Positions 1-12,484 of a stretch of 64,000 nucleotides of DNA are shown one piece after another. The notes beneath the pieces were generated by a model. The model did not search any database. It was not told the origin of the DNA and saw nothing but the letters and a program-made list of their open reading frames with translations. This DNA is from Chinchilla lanigera (lineage: Eukaryota > Chordata > Mammalia > Rodentia > Chinchillidae). Within the stretch, counting starts at the first letter, position 1. Every line of letters starts with the position of its first letter. Where the stretch lies: positions 19,173,248 to 19,237,247 of the forward strand of contig NW_004955417.1 in NCBI RefSeq assembly GCF_000276665.1, given 5' to 3'. Position numbers and translations under genes: made by a program.

Positions 1-706
1 GAGATTTTCTAGTGCCATTGGTATGTGTCCAGTTTTGAATGCTGCCTGCTGAAGGCAAGGGATACACAATGTAGTTTTTCTGCAAATCTTTTCCTAGGCT
101 AGTTAAATCCTGCTAACTTTTTAAAATAGCCAAAACTCTACCGCTTGTGGAGGTTGTCACTGATTATTCTAAAGCTAGTTAGTAAGTTTACACTGTCAGG
201 CCCTGTGCTAGCTGCCAGAACAGACTTGGTTACTGCCTGCGTGAGTTTACAGGTAATTAGGTAATAACATTAAAATATGATGTGTACTATGATAAAGAAA
301 TTACAAGAGCTTTGAGAACATACAGCAAGGAATTTGACCTTTCCTTAAATTAATAGAAGGCCTATCACAGGAAATACATTTAAGTTGAGACAGAAATTAT
401 GAGTAAACTAAGCCAAACAAAGACAGAATTTGAGGAATGATGTAGGTAAAGACAACTATGCAGAGTCCCCAGCCAAGTGAAAGCCAGATTTATTTAAAAA
501 TAAATAAATAAACAGTGTGAACAGAGAGGTAAGAAATGAGAACAGAGAACAAAGGTGTAGAGACTGTGTTTTAAGGAGATGAGGAACAATGATGCAGTGG
601 AAGTAGGATACCAATAGCGAGAGATTTAAAGTTTCAGAACATTGTCCTGTTTACCCTGTAGGAAATGAACTGGGAGAGAGTAAGAATCTGGGCCTGGGGT
701 GGTCGT

Positions 707-754
707 CACCTGAGCTTGCATGGAGAAAGTCACCTGAGCTTGCATGGAGAAAGT
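707..754. repeat. 24-bp tandem duplication
   Basis: Two adjacent identical copies of a 24-bp unit beginning CACCTGAGCTTGC lie at 707-730 and 731-754. This is a simple local duplication with no coding meaning. Confidence 0.9.
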
Positions 755-1064
755 ATGGATGGAGAACAACAGACTGGTCTGAGGGGCTGGAGCAAGACAA
801 ACCTGACGTTTTTTTTCAAGTAGAAGACAGACAATAAAACAGGGTTTCTGGTTTGGGCTCAGAATAGATGAGGGAGTCATTGTGAGACAGAGAACACTGA
901 GGAAATCTAAACTTTCTGAAAGAACAAGGCAAGAAGTCATTTTTGGATTTTGAATTGGAAGTTCCAACAAGAAGTTTAAGTGAAAATATACAGTGGGAAG
1001 TTGTGAACATAAATTCAAGAAGTTGACTTTTTTAAGTAAAACTTATGCTTAAGTAAAAATGATT

Positions 1065-1110
1065 AGTTGGTTGGTTGGTTTGGGTTTTGGTTTTGGTTTT
1101 GGTTTTGGAG
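1065..1110. repeat. GGTT / TTTTGG simple repeat
   Basis: A run of TTGG units passes into TTTTGG units and adjoins an ID-like element on its right. It probably represents the decayed A-rich tail of that minus-strand SINE. Confidence 0.7.
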
Positions 1111-1174
1111 GGTTTAGAGCCCAGAAGCTTGCACATCATAAGCACACTCTTCTGCTCCGAGCTACACCCCAATG
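1108..1174 (-). mobile_element. Old ID-like (tRNA-derived) SINE remnant
   Basis: Read on the minus strand this resembles the ID body: a TGGGGTGTAGCTC-like A-box region, then AAGC and a degenerate B box, followed by an A/C-rich tail on the left. It is much more diverged than the ID copies at 31 or 39 kb. Confidence 0.5.
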
Positions 1175-2137
1175 CCAATTCCAGTGTAAATGTTCAGTGT
1201 CTTGGTTACTTTTAACATAGCCATCCTGTGTCTCATGTTTCTACTGTAAAACTTTATGAATCAAATGGAAGAGTAAGCAAGTTGTCTTTATGCTCCACAG
1301 TTATTACACTGCTACATAATCACTGCCTCAGCAGTAAGAGAACCTGAATTCATCCATGAACAATCTCTTTGTGAAATAAAATGATGGTAAATTGCTCAAA
1401 GGAAAAAAGAAAAGGCACTAATAAAACACCCTGGTAGACATGGTAGGTTGTCTACCTACTGAGTAGCATCCCTCATCCTTGGTCTCAGAGACCTGGCTTA
1501 GTCTCATTAAATGAGAGACATGTACATAGGAGGAAGCGAAGCTGCTTGTCCGCTGTGGACCTACTCCACATACTTAATATTGATTTATTGAGCCAAATCA
1601 TTGTAAAGTTTTAGTTGTTGAGTAGTTAATCTTTTAGGAATGGATATAATTTCAATTTTATTCAATAGAACAGAAGGGAAAGACTGCTGGCAGTTCTCAG
1701 AAAATGTTCTTAACCTCTGAAAAGTTCTACATAAATTAGAGACATTCTACTTCGGCTATTTGCTGTTACCCAATAAGGCTATTATGCCTAGAAAACTGCA
1801 GCCATCTCAAGACTCCGTGAAATGAAGACCAAGACCATGCAGATGATGGTGGAGCAGAGAGATAGAAATAACCAAGGTGAAAAATAACACAGCAGAAACC
1901 CTTGAAATAAACAACCCTTGAATTGTCTTACCTCAAAGATCCCACGTTAGGTGAGGCAGCATGTTTGTTTGTAACCTTGCCCAATATTCAATTGGATTTG
2001 TGCTAAGTGCAGGTTAAAAAACATTAATAATAAATGTTTTTCTATTAAATTATTAAATGCACCCATGTCAGTCAAGACCATTTGCTAGACTTGTAGAAAT
2101 AATAGTCATAGTTCCATTTCTGAAAATATTAACTTCA

Positions 2138-2380
<243 letters not shown>

Positions 2381-2609
2381 TCAAGCAGATAGTAGATTTA
2401 CAAATAAAATCAAATCATGGCTTTCTCAAAACTCAAAAGAACAATGAAAATTAAATCTTTCCTGTAAAAACACCTTTAAAACATAATTAGATAGCATTAA
2501 TAGTTGACCTTACGGTAACATATCTAGAGACACTTTCTCCTTCACACCTCCTTTGAAGAAGAATCACACTGTCTGAAGAATAATAATGACATGGTAATGA
2601 TTGTGTTAT

Positions 2610-3110
2610 TATCACAACCTTTATATAGAGCCTGTTATACATGCTAGACGTTCTTCTAAACACTCCATGTAGTTTAGCACATTTATGTCCCCCAACAGTC
2701 CAGTGAGATTTTAGTAATTTTTATCTGCATTCTTCACATGAAGAAATAGAATCATTAAGAGGTGAAATGTCTTAGCTGGGTATGGTAGCATACACCTATA
2801 ATGTCAGCTACTCAAACTGAGCCAGGACGGTCCAAAGTTCCAGGCCAGCCCGGTCTGCTTAAGCAACACTATATCCACCACCTCCAAATAAAAACAGAAA
2901 CAAAACAATAACAACAACAACAAAAAAGTAGGAAAACAAGTTATGATGTAACTCAATGGCAGAGCTACCATGTGTGAAGCTTTAGGTTCCAACCCCCGTA
3001 CCAAAAAAAGAAGAAAAAAAAGAGGTTAACTGTCTGGCCCAACATCACAAGGTAGAAGACAGAGCTTTGATTTGAATCCTGGTAATTTAGAACCATAGAT
3101 ATCATTGACA
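2610..3110 (-). mobile_element. MIR SINE remnant split by a later SINE insertion
   Basis: On the minus strand the two arms (2610-2772 and 3036-3110) match the MIR layout. In plus-strand order one sees the accumulating-size segment, then a degenerate CATTTTACAGATGAGGAA-like stretch, then a CCCAACATCACAAGG segment (MIR: GCCCAAGGTCACACAG) and a TGATTTGAATCCTGG box. The middle is occupied by a B1-ID composite. Confidence 0.65.
2773..3020 (+). mobile_element. B1-ID composite SINE inserted in a MIR
   Basis: A B1-like left part (GCTGGGTATGGTAGCA, then ATAATGTCAGCTAC) is followed by an A-rich linker with (AAC)n and an ID-like right part near 2943-3003 ending ACCCCCGTACC plus an A tail. Imperfect 15-bp target duplications flank it: AGAGGTGAAATGTCT at 2758-2772 and AGAGGTTAACTGTCT at 3021-3035. 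These show it moved as one unit. B1-ID dimers are known from several non-murid rodent families. Confidence 0.7.
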
Positions 3111-3335
3111 CTATGTTCTAAGGACATTAATCTAAGTCTACTTATAATGAAAGATGAAAGGATATGTTTTCAGTAAATTATCTTTTAAAAGTAAATTGTA
3201 ATTGTGTGCCACTTTCAAAGCCAAATGCAAAATTGGGTGGCAATCACTCAAAAAATATACTGCAATCTTTTTTATATTGTATTTTTTATGAGAAAGTTCT
3301 TTTGTTTTGTTTCTTTATAAATCTACATTTCTGCT

Positions 3336-3412
3336 TTCCATGGCCTTACCACTGTGAATGTGCCTGATCTCATCTGATCTCATAAGTCCACCTTACCGGA
3401 TTAGGTACAAAC
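3336..3412 (+). pseudogene. 5S rRNA pseudogene fragment
   Basis: Positions 3336-3386 align without gaps to nucleotides 1-51 of mammalian 5S rRNA. GGCC is followed by TACCAC and then CCTGATCTCATCTGATCTC, where 5S has CCCGATCTCGTCTGATCTC. Beyond 3386 similarity is weaker: CCGGATTAGGTAC may match CCTGGTTAGTAC after a deletion. Many changes are C-to-T or G-to-A, as expected from CpG decay. It is broken and unlikely to be functional. It might instead be the head of a 5S-derived SINE, but no second copy is seen in the window. Confidence 0.75.
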
Positions 3413-3989
3413 TCAGTTTAAATTAGAAAAAAATTCAGCTGTATTAAAAATAAAAGCACTGCCTTACTTGGTTTGAGAATGGCATGCTAGGGGTGAAGGA
3501 AGAATTACAACATAGAGATTCACTTCAAAAATAGAAGAAAAATGTTAGTTCCTGAAGCGTTCACAGTGAGACAAGTAACAATACTTTATAGACGTTCTCC
3601 CTCTCCAACTACTTCTATCTCCTTATTTTTTCAATAGGACTTTTATTCAGATGGGCATATTGAAATGACTATGGAAAGTCACCCCAATATTCTTCTTGTG
3701 AGATGATCAATATTCAATTTGCGTTTTGTTCAAAACTTTGAGCAATTGTTCTTCCTGTTGATCAATCTCCCCCGTGACTTTCTTCGCTTGGTCATCAGGA
3801 CACTGCACTTTCTTGAGTTTTTGTATGTCACTGGCCACACATGATTTTTTTTTCTTAACTCATCTTCCTGCTTTGATCGTGTAAAAAACTTACACATTCT
3901 GAGACTTAGTCCTAGAATATTTTCGCTTTGTAATCATCACCCTGCACTGACTTCATTCACTTTTACATCTTCCATGTATTATAATTGCT

Positions 3990-4740
3990 ACATGTTTCTC
4001 TCTCACTATGATTTCTGCCTTGAGTCTAGTAATGTTTAAGAAGCATCTGAAAGTTAATATTCCCAAAATACTTTTGAAATTCTCCCTCACCCACTCTCTC
4101 CTCCGGCTCAGTAAATGTTACCCCCGCCCCCTCTGCTTTTAGTTTATACAACTAAGACTCATCTGTTTTTTACCTTCAACTTCTTATGTCCATCTACATT
4201 CAGGCTGGCAGTAAACCCTGTCAGTTTTCCTTGAAAGTGTATCTCAAAGATTATTAATCCTTATCATCTGGAGGATGGTATTCCTATCTAAATGACTATT
4301 ACCTTTCCCCTACATTGCCGTAGTAAGTTCCTAATCAATCTTTTTGCTTCTTCTTTGCTCTTTTTACACTAACTACTTGATTTCCTAGAAACTAGTGTAG
4401 ACCACATGACTTCTCCCTCTCAGTGAATACCTGCACTGCTTAATTCAAACTGGTCATTGTTCTCACGGTTCCACAGGACTTGGTTTCCACTTTCTCTGTC
4501 TGAGTTCATCTCCCATCACTCTTTCACCACCATTCCCTGTGTTCTCAATTCCTGCTATGCTGTCAGTGTGTCCACATCTCTCCTCCCTCACAGTCCAGCC
4601 CCTTGCTTCCCATCTGGACTTTTATACTGTTCAGTGTTTATTCATTTCCAATTGGTAACAACTTAGTATCATGCCCTGGATGTCCTCCGCTAACCCCCCG
4701 GCACATGATTTTCCTTCCTCTGCAACACCGCTACTTGAAA
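3990..4740 (+). mobile_element. L2 LINE 3' remnant
   Basis: This pyrimidine-rich stretch follows the order of the L2 ORF2 C-terminal and 3' region: a CTCATCTGTTTTTTACC block, a degenerate two-residue-spaced 'TGACTATTAC' (consensus GGACTACTGCAA), CCTAATCAATC, and GAGTTCATCTCCCATCACTC followed by GTTCTCAATTCCTGC. Divergence is high, and the borders are approximate. Confidence 0.55.
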
Positions 4741-6082
4741 GAAGAGAAAATATTTATTACAAAGCTTTATAGCAGTTCATTGAAATGCTAATAATTGCTA
4801 TTTATGACTGTAATTTAGTAACTTTTTCTTGGATGAGTAGATGGCTGAACAAATGAACCAAAGTATGAGAGCTGAGATCCTGTATATATATTTCTTCATC
4901 AATTTCCTTCCCACTATAAGAAAAGAGAAAATAGACAGGTGTTGCCATGGAGACAAACCAAGTAAAAGTCATTTTTCTGAATTTGGAAAGAACTTGAAAA
5001 AACAGAACCAGAGAAGGGTGATGGGGATAAGCAGTTAATTAAAGAGGTTTTTGCCTAAGGGGTGTAGGTGCAGGCTTCAGGGGCTTTTCAAAGGAGACCT
5101 CCCACCAACAGAAGTGCTTCTGCCTGAGGACATGTATTGTTAGAGCTATTAGTGGCTGCAGGGGGTTATTTGAATCCCAGTTTCTAAGGCAAGACAGCCT
5201 AAGGGTTTATGTGACTGAAAATTTTAAGAAATATAAAGTGTATCAAGGTCAAATTGGGAAGATGAAAGCTCTCTTCAGCACAAGTTTTATTTTTACATTT
5301 GTTCCATGTTCGATTTTCTTATCCAAATATTGTATTTTTTCTGAAATTTGCCTAAGAGTACACTGGCATTACAGCTTTCTAAAAGATTATTATTTATTGT
5401 TTACACACTGACATTTTAAAATTTTGGAGTCTTGTGGTATTTGACCATTTTAACCATTATCACAATTACCTCTGATGAGGTTGGTTTCCTGTCAGTGGTT
5501 CCGTTGTACCAGATCCATGTGTGCAAAATCACTGAGCATTTTATTACACTTCACTTGTGAGAAAAAAGTGAAAGGGTTGGTAGTAAGTAATAAGAACTTT
5601 CACAGCAATAAAAACTGTGACACTGAAACAATTCAATGGAGATGGTGCTCATCACGAATGTAGAAGGCTGGATAATTTTAGTTTCAATTAGATGCTCACT
5701 TAGCTTAAGTTGTTAACTGAGCAGTCACTGAACTGTGAAGGTAAAGAAAACAATTATCACCTACAAACCGTGTACAAGAGTTTTATCTAAATGATTACTT
5801 AGAAAATTTAACCTTTCAGAGTAAAATCACCTTATAATCTGCAAATCTATGGTTTGTGTTTTACCTACTAACTTTCCTACCGAGCTCAGAAGAAACTGAA
5901 GCTTCAGATTTGTGAAAGTCTAAGAAAGCAAAGTGGATGCTGAAATTGCAACTCATGAACCCTGACCCTGAAAGTTGGCTACAGCTGTAGAAGTACACAA
6001 CCTATGCTGTGTGTGTAAGTATTCAAGAATGCTGTCTGAGTATTCGAGAAATTATTGCAGTTATTTGCTAAAATATGTTCAC

Positions 6083-6335
6083 TGAATAAAAGTTTATTGA
6101 ACACCTGTTACACACCAAGTCCTCTTCTGTAAGAGCATAAAAATAAAAGAAAGGCAGGGCAAAGGAGGCAGGTTAAGAAAACTACACATGCATAATATAT
6201 CAAATGGTTTTATAAAGAGAAATATAAGGTAACAGTACAAAGAGTGAATGGAGAAGAGGTGGCAAAAAATTGCTTTATGTGTGATGGTTGAGGAAGCTTT
6301 TCAGGGAGAGATTTGAATAAAGTGATGCTGGGAGA
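6083..6335 (+). mobile_element. L2 LINE 3'-end remnant
   Basis: This begins with AGTTTATTGAACACC (L2 consensus: TATTTATTGAGCACC) and ends with a segment like 'GGGAGAGATTTGAATAAAG', the usual L2 order. A pure 21-base A run follows at 6339-6359. Confidence 0.55.
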
Positions 6336-7338
6336 CCAAAAAAAAAAAAAAAAAAAAAATGATATCTGAGGGTTCTAGGCTCCAGTTAGAAGAAACAGAA
6401 AGCTCAAAGGCTTTGAAGCACAAAATATTTTTCACAGATTAACAGATGTTCAAACTGAACACAAATTAAAGGGAATGTTTCAATATCAACCAAGATAGTT
6501 CTATGCTTCACTTTCAAATTGCAATCTTTTAAATACCAAATTTTTATCCTTTATCTAAAAAAAATAAGATGTAATTATTTCATTCAGAATACTATAAAGG
6601 TAAAACATTTATATTTGAAAATAGAAATATAAACCAAACATTAGTTTTGGGATCAAATGGTCAAATTTAGACTGAGCTATCCTCTGGCTATCACTGAGTA
6701 TCTCCACTTTCCATTTCTTCTCACATATATATATTCCACACAGCCCTTTGTTATTTAGTCAACATGCTGGATTGGCACCTTAACGTGGAAGAATGTTTTA
6801 AACATGCTGCCCAGTAATATTGAGGCAGGAGATTAGGCTGTTGTCAGGTGACTGGGAAAGCGGGTGTGACTTGTTCATTGCAAAGTTCCAGGGTACGTGC
6901 ATGGAACAGTTCCCACAGCCGTGCACATGCACTCCTTGCCAGAGCTCCAGCAGTTTGGGGCGGGACAGCCTAGACCTGAGGTCACCCTGAGGAGTGGCAG
7001 AAAGAAAAGATACAAAAATACAGTTGCTACTGAGCTTGGGGCCCCTGTGTTCTTTCACAGTAGTCCACCCACAAGCTGTAAGGTGTACTTCTTTCCCTCT
7101 TACTTGGCCTAAACTCATTCTGTAGAACACATTTCTTTTCCTACCTTTAATGGATATAAAACCTTACCACCTTTTGTGTTTGTCTTGATCAATTACTTGT
7201 TGAAAACAGGAAGAACCTAGACAGAAGAAGACTCTTGCTCCTCAAAGCCCTGTAACAATATGCCCTTTCCATGTGATATTGAGAACAAATAAAAATTACC
7301 TGATACAATTTTCTAATCCTAGAGGCAGATTTTTGATC

Positions 7339-8830
7339 TGTCTTAGTTTGTTCAGGCTGCTACAACAAAATGCTTTAGACGGGGTAACTTGTACACTACA
7401 GAAAATCATTGCTTACACTTCTGAAGGTTGGGGAGTTCAAGATCAAGCCCTGACAGAATAGATACCCACTATTATTTACTCTGAACCTATCTTTACACTC
7501 TGTATCCACATAGCAAAAGAGTGAAAGAGCTCTCTGGGGGCTCTTTAATGATGTCTGTTTTTATAAACTTATTTATGAAGTCTCAAGTTTTGTAACTTTA
7601 ACTGCCAGCACCCTCCCCAGTACTATCACTTTGTAGATTAGGATTTCAATTTACATATTTCAGCGGGATGCAAATATTTCAGACCTCAACGTTCTGCCTT
7701 TATCCCCAAAATTTATGTTCTTCTTACACACAAAATACTGTACATTCATTCCATCTCAATAACGCTAAAAGTCTAAACTTTTACTGGATCAAAAGTCCAA
7801 ACTTCCAACTCTCATCTAAATATGAATCAAATACGGAAGAAACTCAGGGTGTAATTCATCCTAAGGCACATTTTTCTTCAGCTATCAGCCTGTGAAATCA
7901 AGCAAATTATATGCTTCCATACATGATGGTGGAAGAGTCACAGAACCTCTATTCTCATTCTGAAAAGAGAAAAATGGGAGAAAAAAAGAGGTCACATGTC
8001 TTGAGCAGGTCCAAAACCTCAAAGCTAACAAGCAATCTTTGGCTTCATTCCCACTCCCAGGCACACTGGGGTTGCAGTGCTGACTTGTAGAACCACTGAA
8101 GCTCACTCCTGCTTCCTGGACACACTGAGGAGGAAGCCTTGTCTTCCAGCCCTTCCTACTGCAGTTTTGCTGAGCAGTGGTTTGCTTACACGCTTGCCTG
8201 GGGCATAATAGCCTGTGCTACAGCTCTCACGGGCTGAAGCTGCATACCTGCAGTTCTAGTGGAAACCCACACCAGTGCGTCTGCTGGTTTGAGGTCATAG
8301 GGGGAGCTCCACCTCCACAGCTCCACCGGGTATTGCCTAGTTGAAGCTGTCTGTGAAGTTCTCTGCATAGGAAGCTGTGCTCTTCAGGGAAACCTTTAAT
8401 ACCTACATGAAGGGAACTGTGTGTCACAACTACCCTGGGAATACTGCGCCTACTGCAGACATACTGGGATAGCAAAGGAGCTCTGCGACAGAGTACAGAT
8501 GGCAGAGTGTGGGATATGAGGTGATGCTAGTCAGAAGAGCCATCTTCTTTGAAACAGGACTCCCAAGCTTTTCTTTTTTTTTTAATCTTTTAACTCCCAA
8601 TCTTCTGCATTCAAGAAGAGTGACAAAAAGACCAGCCCACAGTGATCTCTGAAATGCATTCAATGTCATTCTTCCATTGTCTTGACTTCTATTAAGGTAT
8701 GCACTGATCTGCCTGTTATCTTGATGAGTTGCTTTAGCCTCTGTTGAGATGATAATCTCATTATCAGAAATGGATTAGCCACACCCTTAGCTTTTTCTCT
8801 TGAACACTTTTTTTCAGCTCACACTGGCTG
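7339..8830 (-). mobile_element. ERVL-MaLR element: 3' LTR plus internal region
   Basis: Read on the minus strand, 7690-7339 is a MaLR-type LTR. Its plus-strand left edge, TGTCTTAGTTTGTTCAGGCT, is the reverse complement of the R-U5 end, and GATTAGGATTTCAAT lies near the other edge. The adjoining 7690-8830 follows the MST/THE1/MLT internal order: CCCCAAAATTTATGTTCTTC, CATTCATTCCATCTCAATA, AGTCCAAACTTCCAACTCTC, GTGAAATCAAGCAAATTAT, GCTCCACCTCCACAGCTCC. These internal regions encode no intact protein, and stops abound here. The 5' LTR is not recognised to the right, so the element looks truncated. Confidence 0.8.
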
Positions 8831-9341
8831 AGAATTTTCCAAATTTTCAAATTCTGTTTTGCTTTTAATTAATAATTCCATCTTTAAATAATTTCTCTCT
8901 TCTCACACTTTACAATAGGCTATCAAGAGAAGCTAAGTTGTACCTCCAACAATTTGCTGAATTATTTACTTGGCTGAATATCTGACTTTATTATTTGTAA
9001 ATTCTACTTTCTATGAAACACTAGACTAGGAAAATTTAAATGCAAATAAATACATTGATTTCAAGGAATCTTACATTGCAGAATTAGGAAAAGGGGATGC
9101 AAAGCAATCTTTATAGCCTTTGCCACAATGCAAACATTTCCTGGGGGAGATAATTTTTATAAGTAATACCTGTAAAGTGTTCTTCAAATGAAACATGAAC
9201 AAATGAAAATCAACACTATCTAACCCATTCTAAAGTTACCGCGCTGCCTGTTATGTTCTGTATTCTGCATCCTGTACTTTTACAACTGGAGTCATCTGTG
9301 CTGATTCTGTCAGAGGATTTGGTTATCACATAAATTGCGAG

Positions 9342-9675
9342 TACAGATGGTTCCTGACTTGAATAGCTTGGTTTATGATTTTTTCAACCTTAGGATCATA
9401 CAAAAGTGATGTGCATTCAGAAGAAATCACAGTTCAACTTTTGCATTTTGATATTTTTCCATAATAACAGTGTTAGATAAATATCCTCACCTGGTGCTAA
9501 AGGCAGGCATGAGTCCCTGTGATCATGAGAACAAATGACCGATTCTACAGGGTGCTCTGTTGGTAAACCTGCTGTTTGGTAAGATTGGTGTGTTTACTGA
9601 ATTTTGACTTAACAGTGTTTTCAGTTTACACAGGTTTATCTAAATATAACTTCATCATGTAATGAGAAGGATCAG
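9342..9675 (+). mobile_element. Tigger/MER2-type non-autonomous DNA transposon remnant
   Basis: The left edge, TACAGATGGTTCCTGACTT, and the right edge, GAGAAGGATCAGTA, are imperfect inverted terminal repeats. Between them lie motifs of the Tigger group with 'cgacttacgat' ends: TGATTTTTTCAACC, AAAAGTGATGTGCATTCAG and AGAAATCACAGTTC on the left, and TTTGACTTAACAGTGTTTTC and CAGGTTTATCTAAATATAAC on the right. It is too short to encode a transposase. Confidence 0.7.
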
Positions 9676-10370
9676 TACTTAAATTTCAGTCTTAAAGTCA
9701 AAGCCCAAGATATTTAACCAACATTAATTTAAACTTACGCTAAGACTTCATTGTAATTCCCAGGCCTGAGGACTTTATATTTACATAATTCTTCACAACT
9801 TTCCCTTGGTTAATTAGAATATTAACATAATAAATAAACTATTTTAAGGAGCAATGCATAAATTTACATTTCAGTTTTGTACATATGTAGGCTTTTTGCA
9901 CACTAACTAGAAGAACAAAATTTTCCAATGATATTTAAAAATTAATGAGATAGTTTATGAATATCCATGTCCTCATAGCACTATTTTTACAGCACATGAC
10001 TATTTTGAAGAAATTTTATCTATACATATGGGGCTAAATGAAGATGATTAGTCATTTAGTTATCTTTGACTAGATGACATTAATATTTGCTATCACTGCC
10101 TACATAAATAAACTAAAAATGACACAGAAATTGTACATGAGACATAAAGATTAATGTTTGATATTTATACAGAAATAGTAAATCTATCATGAATCTGAAG
10201 ACATAATTATATGTGCCTGTCTTCAATTATTGAACTAATTTTAAGTGATGTAATTTCCAATTTATGTATATTACATGACAAATTCTAGCAAAAATATATA
10301 GAAACATTTCTTTCAGTTCAGCATTCCCTTTGTTTAGGATACTCTATTATTATTTTATTTGTTCTTTTGG

Positions 10371-10526
10371 TTATTTTTTGTCTTTTAGAGACAGGGTCTC
10401 ACTATGCAGTTCAGGCTGACCTTGAGCTTGCTTTGTAGCCCAGGCTGGTCTCAAACTCACAATGATCCTCCTGCCCCTCCCTCCTGAGTGCTGGGATTAC
10501 AGGCGTGTGAGCCACCACGCCCACTC
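10371..10526 (-). mobile_element. B1-type SINE (7SL-derived, with 3' extension)
   Basis: Read on the minus strand it starts near GGCGTGGTGGCTCACACGCC and continues GTAATCCCAGCACTC, GAGACCAGCCTGGGCTAC and CAAAGCAAGCTCAAGG, then GAGACCCTGTCTC and an A-rich tail. The segment after GGGCTAC that reads CAAAG-GAGCTCAAGGTCAGCCTGAAC is a partial internal duplication shared by all B1 copies in the window. Confidence 0.9.
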
Positions 10527-12243
10527 TTCTATTACTACTTTAGAGTATGAAATCAAACACATTGTAGTTCAGAAGGATGAACATTCTTATTCTTTTACAA
10601 GAATATAAGTATGTAAGAGGAAGATCTATTTGTCTCTTTAACCAATAACTTGTGCTTTATATGTTAGGCAAAAACCAAGAGAAACTACATGTAATTGATT
10701 TATTGCCTATATTTGTTGATAATAAAATAAATGTATTTATGGAGTATTGGAAGTCTACATGACAAAATGTAAAGGTATAATTGGGATAGAAAAAGATTAT
10801 AAGTTAAAACTCCAAGAGAAGCAATACTCTATCAATTAGGTCGGAGGTTGCCTTAGAAAAACTTCATTTTACATCCTAAATGCATTCTATCCTTTACTAT
10901 GTTATGGTGCTTTAATAAGAATTGTTTTATTCCTCTTTTATTTTACTCATGTGCAGATTCAAAGACTAACTTCTGTACAGGGTTGTTTGAGGATTAAATA
11001 TATTTATCTAAATTACTTAGGAACAAGCTTGTCTTGGAACATTCAAACTGCTGTACCAGAATATGTTACATTGGAAAACTGAATGAACAACAGGAATTTC
11101 TTCTAGTTCTGAACATGAATGCAAACATGCCCAATAGAATACAAGCAAAGTCAAGCCAACAGTTTACTGAAAGTATTATTCACTATGATTACATTCCCAG
11201 GGCAGCAAGGATGGTTCAGCATACATAAATCAATAAATATGACATACCACATTAACAGAATGGTGAAAATATATGATAATCTCAATAGATGCAGGAAAGG
11301 TATTTGATAAAATTCAATATCACTTCATGATAAAATTGCTGAACAAATTACATGTACAAGAAACATACCTCAAAAAATAGGTCCATTTATAATAAATCAA
11401 CAATTAACATCACACTGAGTGGGAGAAAGCAAAAGCTTTCTCTCAAGCATCTAAAATTAGACAAACATGCCCACTTGCACTCAAGACTATAGTAGAAGTT
11501 CTAGCCAGAGAATTCAGGCCAGAGACAATAATAGAGGGCATTCAAATTTGGAAAGAGGAAGACAGTCTTTCACTGTAGATGAGAGAACCTAATATACAGA
11601 AACAAAAAAACATTCCACAAAATATATTAGAAACAATAGACAAATTCAGCCAAGCTATAGTACAGAAAAGCAACATATGAAAATCAGTAGCATTACTACA
11701 TATGAATAACAAACCATAAGTCAGGAAAACATTCCTGTTTACAATAGCTATGAAAAAATATTTAAGAATGAATGCAATAAATAACCGACATATAGCTACA
11801 GTGAAAACTAAAGATATCAGTGAAAGAAATTAAAGAGAACTGAGACACAAACCAACCAAGAAAAAAAGAAATACCACGTCATAGTAACAATCAATTCTGT
11901 CAAAATATCCACACTACCCAAAACAATCATCAGATTCAATGCAATCCTTCTCAAAGTGCCAATGACATTTTTTACAAATTTGGAAAAAAATCCTAAAATG
12001 TGATAAAGCCACACCCACTCATACACTATAATATCCAAATAACCAAAGCCATTTTGAATAAGAATATTACTTCAGAACATACTGCAAAGCCATGGTAATC
12101 AAAATGGCATTGCACTGGCACAAACATATATATAGACTATGGAACAGAATATAAAACTGAGAAGTTCATTCATTCAGTCAGTTGACTTTTAGTGAAGGTG
12201 CTAAAATTACATACTAGAGAAAGGACAGGCTTTTCAGTAAATG

Positions 12244-12484
12244 ATTAGTTTCTCTTATGTGAGAAACAGAAAATATGAACACAGACCAAAATAAAAAGAA
12301 GTAATAGGAAATATGGAGATAGCTCTTTTGCAAAAAGGAAGGGGAACCAAGAGACACAGGGAGAGGGGAAAAGGGTGAGGAAAAAGGTGAGGAAAAGGGG
12401 GTGAAAAAAATGAAGATGTGTTATGTACCTGTATCAGTTCCCCATAACGAATGTACTACAAACATGGATCAATAAAACTAAAAA
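12244..12484 (+). mobile_element. Younger L1 3'UTR fragment nested in the older L1
   Basis: The host ORF2 reads into CTTTTCAGTAAATG at 12243 and resumes at TTTTAAGAAATGG (12485), so about 240 bp is foreign. The insert has features of a rodent L1 3'UTR: CTCTTATGTGAGAAACAG, a purine-rich GGAGAGGGGAAAAGGGTGAG tract, then TGTTATGTACCTGTATC and a final CAATAAAACTAAAAA. The flanks TTTTCAGTAAATG and TTTTAAGAAATG look like a decayed target duplication. Confidence 0.65.

Noticed and set aside
626..1018. 130-codon minus-strand open frame, the longest listed
   Set aside because: It spans the 24-bp tandem duplication, lacks domain motifs and splice context, and has no Cys pattern expected of CSMD3. It is consistent with chance in intronic DNA.
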